Below, piece by piece: positions 62,852 through 64,000 of a stretch of DNA of 64,000 nt. Within the stretch, counting starts at the first letter, position 1. Each line of letters starts with the position of its first letter. The DNA comes from Hyphomicrobium sp. GTDB taxonomy: Bacteria > Pseudomonadota > Alphaproteobacteria > Rhizobiales > Hyphomicrobiaceae. The stretch covers positions 25,369 through 89,368 of the forward strand of contig JANXVY010000062.1 in the NCBI GenBank assembly GCA_025351425.1, given 5' to 3'. Below the pieces are notes generated by a model. It had not been told where the DNA came from. It saw nothing but the letters and a program-made list of their open reading frames with translations, and did no database searches. The translations under genes were made by a program, and so were the position numbers.

Positions 62852-63058
62852 TCAACAGGTGTCAGGATTGAAGCCCGTATGTTTTGCAATCCGCGCCAGC
62901 ATCTTGGGCCCGATTTCCTCACCGTCGTGAAAAGCGAACACATAGTCGGGCCATCCGGCTCGTTGCAGCGTCCGATGCGATCCACGTTGTCGCTTGATCG
63001 ACGATCCGATCCGCATAAGCGCCGCCAACACGCGCCGTGCTTTCATGGCACCCGCCAT
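62852..63058 (-). CDS. hicA: HicA-type mRNA interferase toxin
   Basis: 68 aa. The double-stranded RNA-binding-like fold of HicA: LAALMRIGSSIKRQRGSHRTL, with the catalytic His in GSHRTL, and TIPHH-like region replaced by AFHDGEEIGPKMLARIAKHTG. AAGG lies about 5 bases before ATG 63058; ATG 63046 is the alternative. Encoded 84 bases after the hicB stop, an unusually wide gap for this pair. Toxins of this family cleave mRNA independently of ribosomes. Confidence 0.85.
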   Translation of the reverse strand: MAGAMKARRVLAALMRIGSSIKRQRGSHRTLQRAGWPDYVFAFHDGEEIGPKMLARIAKHTGFNPDTC

Positions 63059-63142
63059 CGTCGCCTTACACAGAATACTGCTTTTCGGCGGCCAGAAATG
63101 CCCGTGCACGATGATCTCGGCAGAGACAAACTCGGGAAAGTT

Positions 63143-63352
63143 TTACTCCGCCGCTTGCACCCGGATGGTGACGTCGACCGGTTTGCTTTCAGCGTGATCC
63201 AGCCGGTCAGCAATGACACGCAGCGCGAGAGCTTCGGCCTTGGCGGAAGCTTCCGTTTCGGTCGCACCATAAGCCAGCACCCCCGGAAGCTCAGGGACCT
63301 CGGCGATCCAGCGACCGTCGACTTCGCGCTCAGTTTGAATGGTCAGCTGCAT
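63143..63352 (-). CDS. hicB: HicB-like antitoxin, N-terminal domain only
   Basis: 69 aa. The HicB partial RNase H-like fold: REVDGRWIAEVPELPGVLAYG and TETEASAKAEALALRVIADRL. There is no room for the C-terminal DNA-binding domain of full-length HicB (about 110-130 aa), so autoregulation may be lost or different. GGAGG lies 5 bases before ATG 63352; the upstream 30-codon extension in frame is ignored. It is first in the pair. Confidence 0.85.
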   Translation of the reverse strand: MQLTIQTEREVDGRWIAEVPELPGVLAYGATETEASAKAEALALRVIADRLDHAESKPVDVTIRVQAAE

Positions 63353-63450
63353 GGCGTCCTCCTGAAACTCCAGCAAGCATAGCACATTTGCAAGTGTTGC
63401 AGGGTGTGAAGGCCAAAGGGCTCGCCTTGCGATGACCCTCACTTAAAGCC

Positions 63451-63484
63451 GGCGGGTCCAGGGCACGCGTGCCCTGGCCTTCCC
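63451..63484 (+). repeat. family D palindromic unit, copy 3 (perfect 20-bp core)
   Basis: GGCGGGT, then CCAGGGCACGCGTGCCCTGG (63458-63477), which is a perfect 20-base palindrome, then CCTTCCC. It lies just past the aspS stop. Same layout as the copies at 26336 and 54583. Confidence 0.65.
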
Positions 63485-64000
63485 TTACGATTTCTTGTCG
63501 GCCTTGTCGGGGATGGCGATGCGCAGGTTGAGTTCGCGCAGCTGCGGAGGCAGCACGTCGCTGGGCGCGCCCATCAACAGGTCGTTGGCTTGCTGGTTCA
63601 TGGGGAACAGCGTGACCTCGCGCAGGTTTTTGGCGCCCACGATCAGCATCACGATGCGGTCGACCCCGGCCGCCATCCCGCCATGCGGGGGCGCGCCGTA
63701 CTGGAACGCCCGGTACATGCCGCCGAATCGCTCTTCGACCACGTCCGGCCCGAGGCCTGCGATGCCGAACGCCTTGATCATGGCTTCAGGGACGGAATTG
63801 CGAATGCCGCCCGAAGCAATCTCGAACCCGTTGCACACGATGTCGTACTGATAGGCTTTCAGCGCCAGAATTTTCTCCGGCGTGTCGGCCGCTTCGAGTG
63901 CAGCGAGCCCGCCCTGGGGCATCGAGAACGGATTGTGCGAGAAGTCGATTTTCTTCTCGTCCTCGTTCCATTCGTATTGCGGGAAGTCGATGATCCAGCA
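63485..64000 (-). CDS. aspS: aspartyl-tRNA synthetase, C-terminal part (cut by the window edge)
   Basis: The last 171 residues are present; the gene continues beyond base 64000. Class II motif 3 region is [19 protein letters not shown]; upstream parts include [48 protein letters not shown], all typical of bacterial AspRS. Charges tRNA-Asp (possibly also tRNA-Asn). The end is [22 protein letters not shown]. The strand and reading frame cover the whole end of the window without stop. Its discriminating or non-discriminating nature cannot be judged from this part. Confidence 0.95.
   Translation of the reverse strand, partial: CWIIDFPQYEWNEDEKKIDFSHNPFSMPQGGLAALEAADTPEKILALKAYQYDIVCNGFEIASGGIRNSVPEAMIKAFGIAGLGPDVVEERFGGMYRAFQYGAPPHGGMAAGVDRIVMLIVGAKNLREVTLFPMNQQANDLLMGAPSDVLPPQLRELNLRIAIPDKADKKS

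Overview
The window is a 64 kb stretch of high-GC alphaproteobacterial chromosome. The order DUF983 - SURF1 - threonine synthase - M16 peptidase, the intracellular poly-hydroxyalkanoate depolymerase, the short YgfB-less RidA/DUF1269/DUF2939 set, the K+-independent proton pyrophosphatase and the CTAG-bounded palindromic repeats all point to Hyphomicrobiales (Rhizobiales), possibly near Hyphomicrobiaceae. Genus cannot be fixed from the sequence alone. Most genes are ordinary chromosomal genes. There is no rRNA, CRISPR array, intact transposase or prophage. One tRNA gene (tRNA-Pro, anticodon CGG) is present.

Layout. 0-8 kb: a tight plus-strand run with the end of a cytochrome oxidase assembly cluster (DUF983, SURF1), then thrC, an M16 peptidase, a GNAT acetyltransferase and a large membrane GGDEF/EAL protein, several joined by ATGA overlaps. 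8-11 kb: YqgE/AlgH, a DsbD-like periplasmic protein, a Prx5 peroxiredoxin and a secreted HExxH protein. 11.6-16.8 kb: a complete chaperone-usher pilus operon of the spore-coat-U (archaic/Csu-like) type. 17-21.4 kb: a Ser/Thr kinase with a WD40 propeller, divergent from an FHA protein and a PP2C phosphatase, forming a phospho-threonine signalling module. 21.4-26.3 kb: RNase T2, a NicO metal exporter, a divergent NarL/NarX-type two-component pair and a small conserved protein. 26.4-39.5 kb: glycosyltransferase, MepA murein endopeptidase, an alpha/beta hydrolase, a secreted protein whose signal peptide has been split by a repeat, an ABC1/UbiB kinase, Kup, PepF, DUF4139 and DUF2939 proteins. 39.9-54.6 kb: phaZ, tgt, ggt, tRNA-Pro, an MBL hydrolase, serA, typA, rplS, map, radC, galU and galE. 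54.6-64 kb: a RelE/ParE-type toxin-antitoxin pair, hppA, small envelope proteins, RidA, a GH114-like protein, a HicBA-type pair and the 3' part of aspS.

The most unusual signal is a set of CTAG-bounded palindromic repeat elements. One family (about 106 bp, two hairpins, three copies) has a fully open 34-codon frame. One copy sits exactly in frame inside the signal-peptide region of the gene at 30059-30745, as Rickettsia palindromic elements do in their hosts. Its four differences from the other copies in the 3' part are all amino-acid changing, and at least three of them weaken the hairpins. A second family shows compensatory stem changes between a triplicated copy at 30.8 kb and a single copy at 53.4 kb. 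A third pair at 44.7-44.9 kb supplies the stop codon of ggt. Other points of note are an L19 protein fused to a helix-hairpin-helix-like domain, a Tgt lacking two of three zinc cysteines, a degenerate GGDEF/EAL pair in one protein, and a toxin-antitoxin pair bracketed by duplicated terminator sequences.
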